From: Kineococcus sp. NBC_00420 | GTDB taxonomy: Bacteria > Actinomycetota > Actinomycetes > Actinomycetales > Kineococcaceae | Assembly: GCF_036021035.1 (NCBI RefSeq) | Contig: NZ_CP107930.1 | Coordinates: 2,604,001 to 2,668,000, forward strand | Direction: 5' to 3' | DNA length: 64,000 nt | In this document: positions 43,402 through 51,649 of the stretch, in pieces | Layout of the letters: every line of letters begins with the position of its first letter | Position numbering within the stretch: the first letter of the stretch is position 1 | Program-made: the position numbers and the translations under genes | Notes under the pieces: model-generated | What the model was told of the DNA's origin: nothing | Databases searched by the model: none | Seen by the model: the letters and a program-made list of their open reading frames with translations, nothing else

Positions 43402-44946
43402 TCAGGCGATCTCGGTGACGGAACGGGCGGCGGCGAGCAGTTCGCCCGAGACGACCGCGGCCACGACGGCCTCGATCTCGGGGGCGAGGAAGCGGTCGGG
43501 TCCGGGGCCCGCGGTGGTCTCGCGGACACGGGCGAGGACAACTCCCGTGACCGGTCCCGGGTTCAGGGGAGCCCGCAGGTCCAGACCGCGGGCGGCGGTC
43601 ATGACCTCGATGGCCAGGACGCGGGTGAGGCCGTCGAGGGCGCGACGCAGCTTCCGGGCGGCGGACCAGCCCATCGAGACGTGGTCCTCCTGCATGGCCG
43701 AACTCGGGATCGAGTCGACCGAGGCGGGAACGGCGAGGCGCTTGAGCTCGCTGACGATCCCCGCGGAGGTGTACTGCGCGATCATCAACCCCGAGTCGAC
43801 CCCCGCGTCGTGAGCGAGGAACGCGGGCAGGCCGTGGCTGCGCTTGGTGTCCAACAACCGGTCGGTGCGACGTTCGGAGATGCTCGCGAGGTCGGCGACC
43901 GCGATGGCCAGGAAGTCGAGGACGTAGCCGACGGGGGCGCCGTGGAAGTTCCCGTTCGACTCCACTCGGCCGTCCAGGGTGACCACGGGGTTGTCGACGG
44001 CCGCGGCGAGTTCCGCGGTCGCGACGTTCCGGGCGTGGGCGGCGGTGTCGCGACCCGCGCCGTGGACCTGCGGGGCGCAACGCAGCGAGTAGGCGTCCTG
44101 CACGCGGGTGCACTCGGGGCCCCGGTGGCTGGCGACGATGGGCGAGCCCGCCAGCGCCCGGCGGATGTTGCCGGCGGCGATGCGCTGACCGGTCTGCGGG
44201 CGCAGCGCCTGCAGGTCGTCGGCGAACACGGCGTCGGTGCCGAGCAGCGCCTCGACGCTCATCGCGGCCGCGAGGTCGGCGGTCGCGAACAGGTTCTCGA
44301 GGGTGTCGAGGGCCAGGACGAGCTGGCCGAGCATGCCGTCGGTGCCGTTGATGAGGGCCAGGCCCTCCTTCTCGGCGAGGACGACGGGTTCCAGACCCGA
44401 AGCCGCGAGGGCCTGCGCGGCCGGGAGTTCCTCGCCGTCGCGGGTGCGGACGGTGCCCTCGCCCATGACGGCCAGCGCGCAGTGCGCGAGCGGGGCGAGG
44501 TCACCGGAGCAGCCGAGCGAGCCGTGCTCGAACACGACGGGGGTGAGGTGGGCGTTCAGCAGCGCGGCGTAGGCCTCGGCGGTGGCGACGCGGACGCCGG
44601 TGCGGCCGGTCATCAGGGTGGAGAGGCGCAGCAGCATCGTCGCGCGGACGACTTCGGTCTCGACCTCGGGGCCGGAACCCGCCGCGTGCGAACGGACAAG
44701 GCTGCGCTGCAACTGGGCCCGCTGCTCGGTGGGGATGTGCTTCGTCGCGAGCGCGCCGAAACCCGTCGAGATGCCGTAGTGCGGTTCGACGTCGTCGGCG
44801 AGCGCCTCGATCCGCTTCCGCGAGGCCCCGACCTCGGTCAGGGCCGCCGGGTCGAGCTCGATCCGGGCGCCGTGGCGGGCGACGGCGACGACGTCGCCCG
44901 GCGAGACCGGTCCGGAGGACACGATGACGGTGTTCACACCCGCCAT
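43402..44946 (-). CDS. hutH: Histidine ammonia-lyase
   Basis: A 514-residue lyase. The electrophilic MIO cofactor forms from the triplet at Cys146-Ser147-Gly148 in [15 protein letters not shown]; Cys takes the place of the more common Ala, as I recall from other actinobacterial enzymes. Other family segments are [35 protein letters not shown] and [10 protein letters not shown]. It removes ammonia from histidine to give urocanate. The start may be ATG 44946 or GTG 44937. It is the first gene of the operon, and an upstream palindrome lies 45 nt away. Confidence 0.94.
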   Translation of the reverse strand: MAGVNTVIVSSGPVSPGDVVAVARHGARIELDPAALTEVGASRKRIEALADDVEPHYGISTGFGALATKHIPTEQRAQLQRSLVRSHAAGSGPEVETEVVRATMLLRLSTLMTGRTGVRVATAEAYAALLNAHLTPVVFEHGSLGCSGDLAPLAHCALAVMGEGTVRTRDGEELPAAQALAASGLEPVVLAEKEGLALINGTDGMLGQLVLALDTLENLFATADLAAAMSVEALLGTDAVFADDLQALRPQTGQRIAAGNIRRALAGSPIVASHRGPECTRVQDAYSLRCAPQVHGAGRDTAAHARNVATAELAAAVDNPVVTLDGRVESNGNFHGAPVGYVLDFLAIAVADLASISERRTDRLLDTKRSHGLPAFLAHDAGVDSGLMIAQYTSAGIVSELKRLAVPASVDSIPSSAMQEDHVSMGWSAARKLRRALDGLTRVLAIEVMTAARGLDLRAPLNPGPVTGVVLARVRETTAGPGPDRFLAPEIEAVVAAVVSGELLAAARSVTEIA

Positions 44947-44990
44947 CAGACACCGGTTCGCGGGACGCGTCGCCGCCCGGCGCGGCGCTG

Positions 44991-45010
44991 GTGTCCAGGA
45001 TGCTGGACAC
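44991..45010. promoter_or_regulatory. Perfect 20-bp palindrome, candidate IclR operator of the hut operon
   Basis: GTGTCCAG-GATG-CTGGACAC, two perfect 8-bp arms with a 4-bp centre. It lies between hutH (start 44946) and the divergent IclR gene (start 45022). An IclR dimer site at such a junction would allow control of the operon and of its own gene. Binding is inferred. Confidence 0.65.
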
Positions 45011-45021
45011 TTCACGGCGTG

Positions 45022-45783
45022 GTGACCAGCGCGGAGGCCCCGACCGTCGCGGCGGCGCTCCGCATCCTGTCCTTCATGGCCGCGCAGCAGGGTCCGGTGG
45101 CCGCGGCGACGCTGGCCCGGTCGCTGGGTCTCCCGCGCTCCAGCGTCTACCGGCTGCTGAGCACGCTGTCCGAGCAGGGTTTCGTCCTGCACTTCCCCGA
45201 GGCCCGGCGCTACGGGCTGGGGATCGCCGCCTTCGAACTGAGCTCGGGCTACGTCCGGCAGGAACCGGTCACCCGGCTGGGGCGGCCGGTGCTGGCGACG
45301 CTGGTCGACCGGGTCGGGGAGAGCGCCCACCTGGCGGTGCTCGTCGGCCGGGAGGTCGTGTACCTGGTGGAGGAACGCGCGCCCCGGCGGCCCGCGCTGG
45401 TCACCGACGTCGGGGTGCGGTTGCCGTCGCACCTGACGGCGAGCGGTCGGGCGCTGCTGGCCGCCCTGCCGCGCGAGCAGGTGCGGGCGCTGTTCCCGGA
45501 CGCGTCGGCGTTCACCCGGCGCGGGGTGACGACGCAGACGCACGCGGGGTTGCGTGCCGAACTGGTCCGGACCCGGGCCCGGGGGTACGCCGTCGAGGAC
45601 GGCGAGATCACCCCCGGGTTCTCGTCGGTGGCGGTCGCGGTGACCGACCACGCCGGGTGGCCGGTGACGAGCCTGGCGGTGACGTTCGAAGGGACGGCGG
45701 TCACGGACGAGCGCCGGGTCGAGCTGGCTGAGGCCGTCCAACGGCACGCGGAGGAGCTCCGGCGGCGACTGTTCGGCGGCTGA
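45022..45783 (+). CDS. IclR family transcriptional regulator of histidine utilization
   Basis: A 253-residue regulator with an N-terminal winged HTH (GPVAAATLARSLGLPRSSVYRLLSTLSEQGFVLHF) and the IclR ligand-binding domain (ESAHLAVLVGREVVYLVEE, LTASGRALLAALP, GYAVEDGEITPGFSSVAVAV). It is divergent from hutHUFI with a palindrome in the junction. IclR proteins can repress or activate; the effector might be urocanate or histidine. The start may be GTG 45019 or 45022; both are within the palindrome-proximal spacer. Confidence 0.87.
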   Translation: MTSAEAPTVAAALRILSFMAAQQGPVAAATLARSLGLPRSSVYRLLSTLSEQGFVLHFPEARRYGLGIAAFELSSGYVRQEPVTRLGRPVLATLVDRVGESAHLAVLVGREVVYLVEERAPRRPALVTDVGVRLPSHLTASGRALLAALPREQVRALFPDASAFTRRGVTTQTHAGLRAELVRTRARGYAVEDGEITPGFSSVAVAVTDHAGWPVTSLAVTFEGTAVTDERRVELAEAVQRHAEELRRRLFGG

Positions 45784-45851
45784 ACCGTCGGAACCGGCCC
45801 GCGGCGGACCTCGCTCACCTAACGTGATCACCAAGTGACACAGGAGAGGCA

Positions 45852-47429
45852 GTGGTCGAGGTGGGGAAGCGTCACGTCCGGGGTGCAGCGGCTGCCCTGG
45901 TGGTCCTGGCGACGGCGGTGACGGTTCCCACGGCCGCCGCGGCACCGGTCGAGCGCGGAACGCGGTCGGTGGCGTCGATGCGGGTGGACCCGGTGTGCAC
46001 GTCCGACGGCGACACGCTGCGCGTCCGGATGGTCGACAGCTACGCCGTGCGCTGGACGACGAGCTCGGGACTCAGCTACACGACGCCGCCCTACGACTAC
46101 CCCGGGCCGCACCCCGCGCCCCACCGGGCCTACCCCCTGGACTTCGCCGAGCCCGCGGGGTCCACCACGGTGACCGCCTACGACGAGGACGGCACGGTCG
46201 TCGCGTCCCGAACGGTCCGCGTCACGTCCTGCGACGACTGGGCCGGCCGCGACGGGTACCTCGCGAGCGGCGCCGACGAGATCGGACGGCCGCTCTACCT
46301 GGGGACGGTGTCCGCCACGCCGCAACCTTGGCCGGACGGGTCGACCTCCTACGCGGGCACCGCCGGGGACCTCTGGGTCGGGCCGGACGGGACCGCCCAC
46401 GCCGTCCCGGGGGAGGCCGCCCGCCTCTACCGCACGAAGGGTGGCCCCAGCGGGATCCTCGGCGCGGTCCGGCACAGCACGTGGATGCAGACCTACCGCG
46501 ACCGCTGGTCGACGGGCTTCGCCGGCGGCTACATCGCGACCAGCGGGGTGACCGGGACGCACTCGGTCGCTGCGCCCTTCCTCGACGACAGCTGCACGAA
46601 CTGGAACCTCGGTGAACCCGACCGGTACTACTTCCCCCAGTCGACGGACTTCCCGGTGGCCGAAGCCGTCGGACCGTTGCGGGGTGGGGGGTGGCGGCAG
46701 CAGTACGAGGGCGGCACCCTCGTGGAACGGCCGGGGTCGGGCTGCCTCGTCCTGTGGAACGGCCCGATCCCGGACTACTGGGCCGCCACGGGGTACGAGA
46801 ACGGACCGCTGGGCTACCCGAGGGAACTCACGATGTCGACGACCTCCATCGGGTTCGAGGGGGGCACGGCGTTCGCGACGACGCGGGTCACCCCGGCGGC
46901 GCCGCTCGGCGTCGTCGTCCTCAACGGCGAGTTCCTCACGGCGTGGCGTGGGTCGACGAACCAGCCGCTGCGGACCGTCGGCACTCCCGAGACCTTCCCG
47001 ACGCGCACGCCGGACGGGGCCGGGGAGTTCGTCCAGGGCTCCGACGGTTCGATCTACCGCAGCCGGGCCACCGGGTTCCACGTCGTCTCCGACCGGACGG
47101 GGTTCCGCGGCTACTGGACGGCGCGAGGGTGGGAGACCGGCCCGCTCGGGTACCCGGCCGGGGAGGCGTTCCCGACGCCGCGCGCGAACTCCTTCGGGAC
47201 CACCGGATGGGGTCAGCAGTTCCAGGGCGGCATGCTCTACGGGTTCGACAGCACCTTCAACGTCCTCGCCGTCCGCGGCGCGATCCTGGACCACTGGGCG
47301 AGCCTCGGCTACGAGCAGTCGTCGCTGGGCTTCCCCGTCGGTGACGAGGTGGGGTTCCCCGGTGGGGTCCGCCAGCAGTTCCAGGGCGGCGTCCTGACCT
47401 GGACCGCCGCCACCGGGCAGGTCGGCTGA
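45852..47429 (+). CDS. Secreted LGFP-repeat protein
   Basis: A 525-residue exported protein. After a basic N-terminus a signal peptide (AAAALVVLATAVTVPTAAAAP) is cleaved near residue 31. The mature part has a beta-type domain with two or more Cys, then LGFP repeats: LGYPRELT, LGYPAGEAF and LGFPVGDEV, each preceded by W/DHW-type helices and followed by FQGG or FEGG motifs. LGFP repeats occur in wall-associated actinobacterial proteins and may bind the cell envelope. AGGAG lies 5 nt before the GTG. No catalytic domain is visible. Confidence 0.82.
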   Translation: MVEVGKRHVRGAAAALVVLATAVTVPTAAAAPVERGTRSVASMRVDPVCTSDGDTLRVRMVDSYAVRWTTSSGLSYTTPPYDYPGPHPAPHRAYPLDFAEPAGSTTVTAYDEDGTVVASRTVRVTSCDDWAGRDGYLASGADEIGRPLYLGTVSATPQPWPDGSTSYAGTAGDLWVGPDGTAHAVPGEAARLYRTKGGPSGILGAVRHSTWMQTYRDRWSTGFAGGYIATSGVTGTHSVAAPFLDDSCTNWNLGEPDRYYFPQSTDFPVAEAVGPLRGGGWRQQYEGGTLVERPGSGCLVLWNGPIPDYWAATGYENGPLGYPRELTMSTTSIGFEGGTAFATTRVTPAAPLGVVVLNGEFLTAWRGSTNQPLRTVGTPETFPTRTPDGAGEFVQGSDGSIYRSRATGFHVVSDRTGFRGYWTARGWETGPLGYPAGEAFPTPRANSFGTTGWGQQFQGGMLYGFDSTFNVLAVRGAILDHWASLGYEQSSLGFPVGDEVGFPGGVRQQFQGGVLTWTAATGQVG

Positions 47430-47502
47430 GCGTGCTCGGCGTGCGACCGGATCCTCGGAACACCGACACACCGCTGTCGCGCGGGGGGTCGAAGACTGGC
47501 GC

Positions 47503-47895
47503 ATGACCGAGACCACGAACCCCACGACCACCGCCCGGCACTCGCTCGACCGGTGGCTGACCATGTGGAACACCGACGGCGACATCGCGCGGGAGATCTG
47601 CGCGGACGACTTCCGCATCCACTTCGCCGTGACCGAACCCGACGGGTCGACCCCGGCGGACGACATCCGCACCGCCGAGGACTTCGTGCGCTACCTCGCG
47701 TGGTGGCACGGGCAGAACCCCGGCACCGTCTTCAGCAGGGTCGCCGACGCCGTCGACGGCGACCACGGCCGGCTGCTGTGGGACGTCGAGGCGGGCGGGC
47801 AGCAGGCGGGCGGCGTCGACGTCTTCGACTTCGCGGCGGACGGGCGGGTCGCCCGGGTCTGGTCGGTCGGCGGCCAGCGGAGCATGCGCAGCTGA
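47503..47895 (+). CDS. SnoaL-like (NTF2-fold) protein
   Basis: A 130-residue NTF2-like protein: HSLDRWLTMWNTDGDIAREICADDFRIHF at the N-terminus, then VFSRVADAVDGDHGRLLWDVEAGGQQAGGVDVFDFAADGRVARVWSV. The pattern is that of small polyketide cyclases and of uncharacterised SnoaL-like proteins. No substrate can be assigned. It is followed 18 nt downstream by a WYL regulator on the same strand. Confidence 0.75.
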   Translation: MTETTNPTTTARHSLDRWLTMWNTDGDIAREICADDFRIHFAVTEPDGSTPADDIRTAEDFVRYLAWWHGQNPGTVFSRVADAVDGDHGRLLWDVEAGGQQAGGVDVFDFAADGRVARVWSVGGQRSMRS

Positions 47896-47913
47896 CCCTG
47901 CGAGACTCGGGAG

Positions 47914-48615
47914 GTGAAACGAGCGGAGCGGCAGTACGCCCTCGTCGACCTGCTCCGCGGAGCGCGTCGACCGTGGTCCGCCGCCCGGCTCGCCGAGGAG
48001 TTCGAGGTGTCCGCACGCACGATCGAACGGGACGTCTCCTCGCTCCAGCTGGCCGGGGTGCCGATCTACGCGGACCACGGGGCCAGGGGTGGCTACTCGG
48101 TCCTGAGGGAGTACTCGCTGCCCCCGTTGAACCTCTCGGCCGCCGAGTCGCTGGCGGTCCTCGCCGGGCTCGCCTTGCTGGACTCCTCGCCGTACCGCGG
48201 GGCCGCGCGCCGCGCGAAGGCGAAGATCGCCGCGGTCGTGGCGGAGGACCACCGCGCGCCCGTGCAGGACGTCCTGGAAAGGGTGCAGGTCGTCGACGCC
48301 GTCGCCCCGGCGGGGGAGGCCGTCCCGCTCGGGATGCTCGCCGACGTCATCGCCGCCCGACGCGTCGTGCGGCTCGACTACGCGGGCGAGGACGACCGCG
48401 CTACGGCCACCGTCCGCGACGTCGAGACCATGGGCCTGCTGCGCGCGGGCGACGCGTGGCTGCTCGTCGGCTGGTGCCGTCTGCGGGAGGCGATCCGCGG
48501 TTTTCGCATCGAGCGGATCACCCGGCTCGAGATCCTGGACGAGGTCCCGCCGGCCCGCGACCCGGCGTTGCTCGAAGCCGACCTCGCGCGGTGGCCGACG
48601 CGGCGCCTCGCGTGA
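47914..48615 (+). CDS. WYL-domain transcriptional regulator (YafY-like)
   Basis: A 233-residue regulator with an N-terminal winged HTH (RRPWSAARLAEEFEVSARTIERDVSSLQLAGVPIYADHGARGGYSV) and a C-terminal WYL domain (VVRLDYAGEDDRATATVRDVETMGLLRAGDAWLLVGWCRLREAIRGFRIERI). WYL proteins sense ligands such as nucleotides or DNA fragments and control metabolic or defence genes. GGGAG is directly next to the GTG, so the ribosome site is unusually close. The adjoining SnoaL-like and RibD-like genes are plausible targets. Confidence 0.85.
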   Translation: MKRAERQYALVDLLRGARRPWSAARLAEEFEVSARTIERDVSSLQLAGVPIYADHGARGGYSVLREYSLPPLNLSAAESLAVLAGLALLDSSPYRGAARRAKAKIAAVVAEDHRAPVQDVLERVQVVDAVAPAGEAVPLGMLADVIAARRVVRLDYAGEDDRATATVRDVETMGLLRAGDAWLLVGWCRLREAIRGFRIERITRLEILDEVPPARDPALLEADLARWPTRRLA

Positions 48616-48673
48616 CCCCTTGCCGGTGACTCCGGCAGGCGGGACGCTGTGAGCCCCCAGAGCGGAGGCACCC

Positions 48674-49240
48674 GTGGGCAAGCTCATCTACGCGGCGAAC
48701 ACGTCGCTCGACGGCTACCTCGAGGACGAGACCGGCGCCTTCGACTGGTCGGTGCCCGACGAGGAGGTGCACTCCTTCTGGAACGAGCACGAACGCCGCA
48801 TCGGGACCTCGCTCTACGGCCGGCGGATGTACGAGACCATGCGCGTCTGGGAGGACGACGAGTGGTTGCGGGGGGAACCGGACGTCGTCCGCGAGTACGC
48901 GGAGATCTGGCGCGACACCGACAAGGTCGTCTACTCCGCCACCCTCGGGGAAGTGTCCACGGCCCGGACGAGGATCGAGCGGAGTTTCGACCCCGACGCG
49001 GTGCGGACGCTCAAGGAAGCCTCCGGCGCGGACCTGAGCATCGGGGGCGCGACGCTGGCCGCGGAGGCGTTCCGGCACGGTCTGGTCGACGAGGTCGTGC
49101 TGCTGCTGTGCCCGGTCGTGGTCGGCGGCGGCAAGCCGGCGCTGCCCCGGGAGCTGCGCGTCGACCTCGAACTGCTGGAGCACCGGCGGTTCGGCAACGG
49201 CGTGGTGCAGGTGCGCCACGCGGTGCGGAACGCGAGCTGA
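48674..49240 (+). CDS. RibD C-terminal / DHFR-like reductase (188 aa)
   Basis: A 188-residue protein with the RibD_C/dihydrofolate-reductase fold: KLIYAANTSLDGYLEDETGAFDWSVPDEEVH at the N-terminus, GTSLYGRRMYETMRVWED, and the nucleotide-binding end LSIGGATLAAEAFRHGLVDEVVLLLCPVVVGGGKPAL. It is probably an NADPH-dependent reductase of unknown substrate. GGAGG lies upstream of the GTG. A second member of the family, in the other orientation, sits at 49808. Confidence 0.82.
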   Translation: MGKLIYAANTSLDGYLEDETGAFDWSVPDEEVHSFWNEHERRIGTSLYGRRMYETMRVWEDDEWLRGEPDVVREYAEIWRDTDKVVYSATLGEVSTARTRIERSFDPDAVRTLKEASGADLSIGGATLAAEAFRHGLVDEVVLLLCPVVVGGGKPALPRELRVDLELLEHRRFGNGVVQVRHAVRNAS

Positions 49241-49271
49241 CCGGAGGTCGGGAGAACCCGCAGGCCGAGGC

Positions 49272-49652
49272 TCAGCCGGTGAACGCGGTCATCCGGATCG
49301 AGACCAGCAGTCCCGGGACCTCGACGCCCAGCTTGGCCGCGTAGCGGGTGGGCGGGTCCGTGGGGAACCACCGCGCGTACTCCTCGTTCATCCCCGCGAA
49401 GTCCTCGGGAGCGGCGAGCAGCACGCCCACCTCGACGACGTCGTCGAGGCTCGCGCCGCCGGCCGCCAGCACCGCCCGGCAGTTGGTCAGCGCCTGGCGG
49501 GTCTGGGCCTGGATCGTGTCACCGGCGAGGTGACCGGTGCTCGGGTCGATGCCGGTCGTCCCCGAGACGAAGACCTGAGGTCCGGCCTTCACCCCCTGGC
49601 TGTAGAACGGCGAGGTCGGGGCGTCCGGGGTCGAGATGGTCTGCCGGGTCAC
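49272..49652 (-). CDS. RidA family (YjgF) imine deaminase-like protein
   Basis: A 126-residue protein with the RidA signature: SPFYSQGVKAGPQVFVSGTTGIDPSTG, QTRQALTNCRAVLAAGGASLDDVVEVGVLL, and PPTRYAAKLGVEVPGLLVSIRMTAF. RidA hydrolyses reactive enamine/imine intermediates. In the final motif the usual catalytic Arg position appears as S-I-R, so activity is likely. GGAG lies 5 nt before the GTG at 49652. It converges with the RibD-like gene at 48674. Confidence 0.85.
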   Translation of the reverse strand: MTRQTISTPDAPTSPFYSQGVKAGPQVFVSGTTGIDPSTGHLAGDTIQAQTRQALTNCRAVLAAGGASLDDVVEVGVLLAAPEDFAGMNEEYARWFPTDPPTRYAAKLGVEVPGLLVSIRMTAFTG

Positions 49653-49807
49653 GTCGGCTCCTTCGGCGGGGTTCCCACCCTCCCAGTTCGGCGGCCTCGT
49701 GCCAACGTCCGCCGCCGCGCGCGGACCGGCGGTGGCCCACCACTGCTCGTCGCTGCCGGACCTGTCGACGATCGCGAGCACGTCGGCGTCATCGGTGCGG
49801 GCGGGGG

Positions 49808-50416
49808 TCACGACTCGGGTGGGTAGCGGCCGAACTCGACGGTGTCGCTGCGTTCCAGGACCGAGAGGACGACCCCGGTCGAGGTGACCCGGGAACTCAC
49901 GGTGTCCCACCCGCTGACGGGCCCCGCGGAGGGGAAGAACCGCCGCCCAGCACCGAGGACGACGGGCACGACGACGAGCCGCAGCCGGTCGACGAGGTCG
50001 GCCTGGAGCAACGACCAGCTCAGGGTGGTGCTGCCGTGCACCTGGAGTTCCCGGCCCGGTGCCGCCTTGAGCGTGGCGACGGTGGAGAGGTCGCGGTGCA
50101 CGGTGACCGGGCCCCAGCCGGTGTCGAGGGCGGAGGTGGTCACGACGTGCTTGGGCAGGCCGTTCATCGACGGCGCGAACGGGTCCGGCGGTTCGACGTG
50201 CGGCCAGGCCTGGCCGAACGCCGCGTAGGTGCGCGCCCCGAGGAGGAAGGCGTCGGCCTCACCGATCCACTCGACGGCGGTCTCGAGGAACTCGTCGTCG
50301 ACGTGGGGGACGAACCAGCCGCCCCGGTCGAACCCACCGGCGGTGTCCTCGTCCGGGTCCCCGGGCGCCTGGGTCACGCCGTCGAGGGAGAGGAACTGTG
50401 TGATGGTGAACTCCAC
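49808..50416 (-). CDS. RibD C-terminal / DHFR-like reductase (202 aa), next to IS630
   Basis: A 202-residue reductase-fold protein (FTITQFLSLDGVTQAPGDPDED, LLGARTYAAF, LQVHGSTTLSWSLLQADLVDRLRLVVVPVVLGAG). It is about the same size as the family. Its start codon, GTG 50416, lies only 12 nt from the IS630 end, so the element has separated it from its original promoter and may now drive it, since the transposase runs in the same direction. No clear ribosome site is seen in the 12 nt left. Confidence 0.8.
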   Translation of the reverse strand: MEFTITQFLSLDGVTQAPGDPDEDTAGGFDRGGWFVPHVDDEFLETAVEWIGEADAFLLGARTYAAFGQAWPHVEPPDPFAPSMNGLPKHVVTTSALDTGWGPVTVHRDLSTVATLKAAPGRELQVHGSTTLSWSLLQADLVDRLRLVVVPVVLGAGRRFFPSAGPVSGWDTVSSRVTSTGVVLSVLERSDTVEFGRYPPES

Positions 50417-50428
50417 CGGGCCAACCTA

Positions 50429-50455
50429 GTGGTCTGGTGTGAAAGTTCGTGATCA
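50429..50455 (+). repeat. IS630 left terminal inverted repeat
   Basis: Begins GTGGTCTGGTGTGAAAG. It matches the right repeat with two mismatches and contains the transposase stop codon (TCA on plus, 50453-50455). Confidence 0.9.
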
Positions 50456-51538
50456 AGCAGGGGTGCTCTGCCAGGTGAAAGTGACCGGACGAAGCGATCT
50501 GTTGCGGCGTTCAGCCCAGGCTTGAACCATCGCGTCGCAGTCATCGGTGCCCTCGAAGACTCCGTGACGCAGGACCTGGCGAACGCAGATCCCGAACACT
50601 GATTCGATCGGATTGACCCATGAGGCGTGCACGGGAGTGTGAACGACCGTGACCCCCGGATGCTCGGTGAGCCACTGTCGGGTGTGTTTGCTGGTGTGGG
50701 CGGACCCGTTGTCCATGACCAGGGTGAAGACCGGACCGTGCTCGGCCTGGAGGTTCTTGAGCAGATCGGTGAACGCTGCGGAGTCCATCCGCGCGGTGGC
50801 GCGCCGCATCGAGACAGCGCCGGTGGCGACGTCCTGGACGCCGTACCAGGAGATCGTCCCGCGCCGGACGTACTCGAACTCGCGGCGGGTGCGTCCCTGC
50901 CGATCGCAGGTGTCGGCGCAGACGGGGGTTCGGACGGAGAACGCGGTCTTCTCGTCCAGACTCAGTACCGGGTACGGGTCGAGCGCTGCGTTAGCGACGA
51001 CGTGCTGTACGGCAGCTACTTTTGTGTCGAAGTCAGGGTCGGTGCGCCGATGGATCCAGCCGCGAACCTGGTGGACCTTCAGCTGCAGTCGGGTCAGGGT
51101 GCGGGTGACCCAGGAGGCCGTGACGCCCCAGTTGCGTTCACCCATCTCTGCCGCCAGGGCGGCGTGGGTCCACAAGGCCGCCGGCGAGGGAGGTTGAGAG
51201 GTGGCCAGGGTGATGAGGTCGCGGACGGCGGTGTCGTCGTAGAGCAGTGGCCGGCCACTGCGTTCAGCGTCCTGCAGGCCGTCTACGCCTGCCGCGGCGA
51301 CTCGGCGGGTCCACTTGCGGACGGTGGTGGGGCTGACGGTGAAGGTGTCGGCGACGGTACGGACTTCACCACCGCTGTCGTGCAGGGCCAGGACCCATCG
51401 GGCGCGGTCTGCGTGGCGTTGTTGGCTGGTGGGTCCGGTGGCGATCTTCGTCAACGCTGCCCGCGTAGCATCGTCGAGGCGCGGCATCGTCGGCAGAAGC
51501 ATTCCCATGCACACCGACGGTGCCGTGTCGTTGATCAC
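50453..51538 (-). CDS. IS630-family transposase
   Basis: Up to 361 residues from a GTG at 51538; an internal ATG (MLLPTMPRLDD) may be the true start. The N-terminal HTH region (VADTFTVSPTTVRKWTRRVAAAGVDGLQDAERSGRP) is followed by the DDE domain: Asp in LSLDEKTAF, Asp in LVMDNGSAH, and Glu in VNPIESVFG. All three acidic residues are kept, so the enzyme appears functional. It cuts and joins at TA targets. There is no frameshift or internal stop. Confidence 0.93.
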   Translation of the reverse strand: MINDTAPSVCMGMLLPTMPRLDDATRAALTKIATGPTSQQRHADRARWVLALHDSGGEVRTVADTFTVSPTTVRKWTRRVAAAGVDGLQDAERSGRPLLYDDTAVRDLITLATSQPPSPAALWTHAALAAEMGERNWGVTASWVTRTLTRLQLKVHQVRGWIHRRTDPDFDTKVAAVQHVVANAALDPYPVLSLDEKTAFSVRTPVCADTCDRQGRTRREFEYVRRGTISWYGVQDVATGAVSMRRATARMDSAAFTDLLKNLQAEHGPVFTLVMDNGSAHTSKHTRQWLTEHPGVTVVHTPVHASWVNPIESVFGICVRQVLRHGVFEGTDDCDAMVQAWAERRNRSLRPVTFTWQSTPA

Positions 51539-51578
51539 GGACCGGGTAGCGACTTGTGGACCTGTTGCGGCAGTTCAG

Positions 51579-51605
51579 TGATCATGAACTTTCGCACCAG
51601 ACCAC
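51579..51605 (-). repeat. IS630 right terminal inverted repeat
   Basis: On the minus strand begins GTGGTCTGGTGCGAAAG; 25 of 27 bases agree with the left repeat. Confidence 0.9.
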
Positions 51606-51649
51606 TAGCTCTCGGCCGCGGCGGACCGGCTGAGCGACGGTCGCGAGGA

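Larger units (their letters stand above)
50427..51607 (-). mobile_element. IS630-family insertion sequence
   Basis: About 1177 bp between TA duplications (50427-50428 and 51606-51607), inserted into a CTAG site as is usual for IS630. Terminal inverted repeats 50429-50455 and 51579-51605 match at 25 of 27 positions and begin GTGGTCTGGTG. One transposase gene fills the interior. Both ends are intact, so the copy looks complete. Confidence 0.9.
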
